The position numbers were made by a program, and so were the translations under genes. Source: Ficedula albicollis (lineage: Eukaryota; Chordata; Aves; Passeriformes; Muscicapidae). Taken from it: a stretch of 64,000 nucleotides of DNA. Below the pieces are notes generated by a model. It searched no databases and was not told the DNA's origin. It saw nothing but the letters and a program-made list of their open reading frames with translations. This document shows, one piece after another, positions 63,681-64,000 of this stretch. Location: the NCBI RefSeq assembly GCF_000247815.1, contig NC_021677.1, positions 11,392,803 to 11,456,802 of the forward strand, given 5' to 3'. Positions within the stretch are counted from its first letter, which is position 1. Each line of letters opens with the position of its first letter.

Positions 63681-64000
63681 AGAGATGAATTCGAGCCCAG
63701 CACTTCTCAGGATCTGAGGAAAAAAAGTTCCCTAAGCGTTTCACAAAACGATGGAACGATTTGGTTTGGGAGGGACCTTAGAGATCACCGAGTTTCCATG
63801 TAGGAAACAGGTAGGGACACTTTCCACCAGAGCAGGCTGCTCAGGGCCCCATCCAGCCTGGCCTGTGGACTTGAGAAATGAATTCGAGCCTCAGGATCTG
63901 AGGAAAAAAAGTTCCCTAAGGAATCGCTGTCGAAGGGGCCCGCGACGCCTCGGTGTTTCCCCGAGGTGCTCCCGTTTGCCCTTTGCTGTGCCCATGGACT
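63598..64000 (+). repeat. 323-bp-spaced direct repeat flanking a CR1 piece
   Basis: 63598-63680 (GAATCGCTGTCGAAGGGGCC through GCCCATGGACT) recurs at 63921-64000. In addition TGGACTTGAGAGATGAATTC and GATCTGAGGAAAAAAAGTTC CCTAAG at about 63674-63736 recur at about 63866-63920. The repeat is cut by the window end and may continue beyond it. Confidence 0.85.
63750..63865 (-). mobile_element. CR1 LINE 3'-end fragment, antisense
   Basis: TTTGGTTTGGGAGGGACCTT, AGAGATCACCGAGTTTCCAT, GGGACACTTTCCACCAGAGC and GGCTGCTCAGGGCCCCATCC match the antisense 3' end of avian CR1 closely. It is about 110 bp, lying between the two copies of the terminal direct repeat. Confidence 0.88.

Overview
The window looks like bird nuclear DNA. 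It carries spliced vertebrate genes with GT/AG introns and several antisense fragments of CR1-type LINEs, the dominant interspersed repeat of bird genomes. I see no mammalian-type SINEs and no sign of a bacterial or viral genome. The species cannot be named from the sequence alone.

Layout, all genes on the + strand. At 359-393 there is a short terminal coding exon followed by a 3' UTR with AATAAA at 1075. It is probably the end of DENND2B (ST5), judged mainly by synteny. At about 2690-6145 lies RPL27A (60S ribosomal protein L27a / uL15), with a CpG-island promoter, a 5' TOP start, two SNORA3-like H/ACA snoRNAs in its introns, and a 52-bp minisatellite of about 18 units in intron 1. The coding exon that should follow the ATG exon is absent from the sequence. 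At 9528-55025 lies TRIM66 (TIF1-delta), reconstructed as 20 coding exons whose phases all agree. They encode about 1232 residues: a complete RING, two B-boxes, coiled coil, a Q/P/H-rich middle, a CtBP-like PINLS motif, an HP1-binding PxVxL motif, PHD finger, bromodomain and a basic C-terminus. The rest, 55026-64000, holds no gene I can identify. It ends in a CpG-rich stretch with a CR1 fragment that could be the start of the next gene.

The genes do not form an operon-like system. RPL27A is a housekeeping ribosomal gene that also hosts snoRNAs. TRIM66 is a chromatin reader and co-repressor of the TIF1 family.

The most unusual feature is structural. More than twenty near-identical direct duplications of about 40-240 bp are scattered across the window, several of them involving exons or splice sites. 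One adds a second, in-frame, phase-symmetric copy of the 117-nt TRIM66 coiled-coil exon; another triplicates the exon 3 acceptor; another partly copies exon 12. There are also pure G homopolymers of 243 and 160 bases. These may be real lineage-specific changes or errors of a long-read assembly, and the sequence alone cannot decide. I did not find a new multi-gene biological system.
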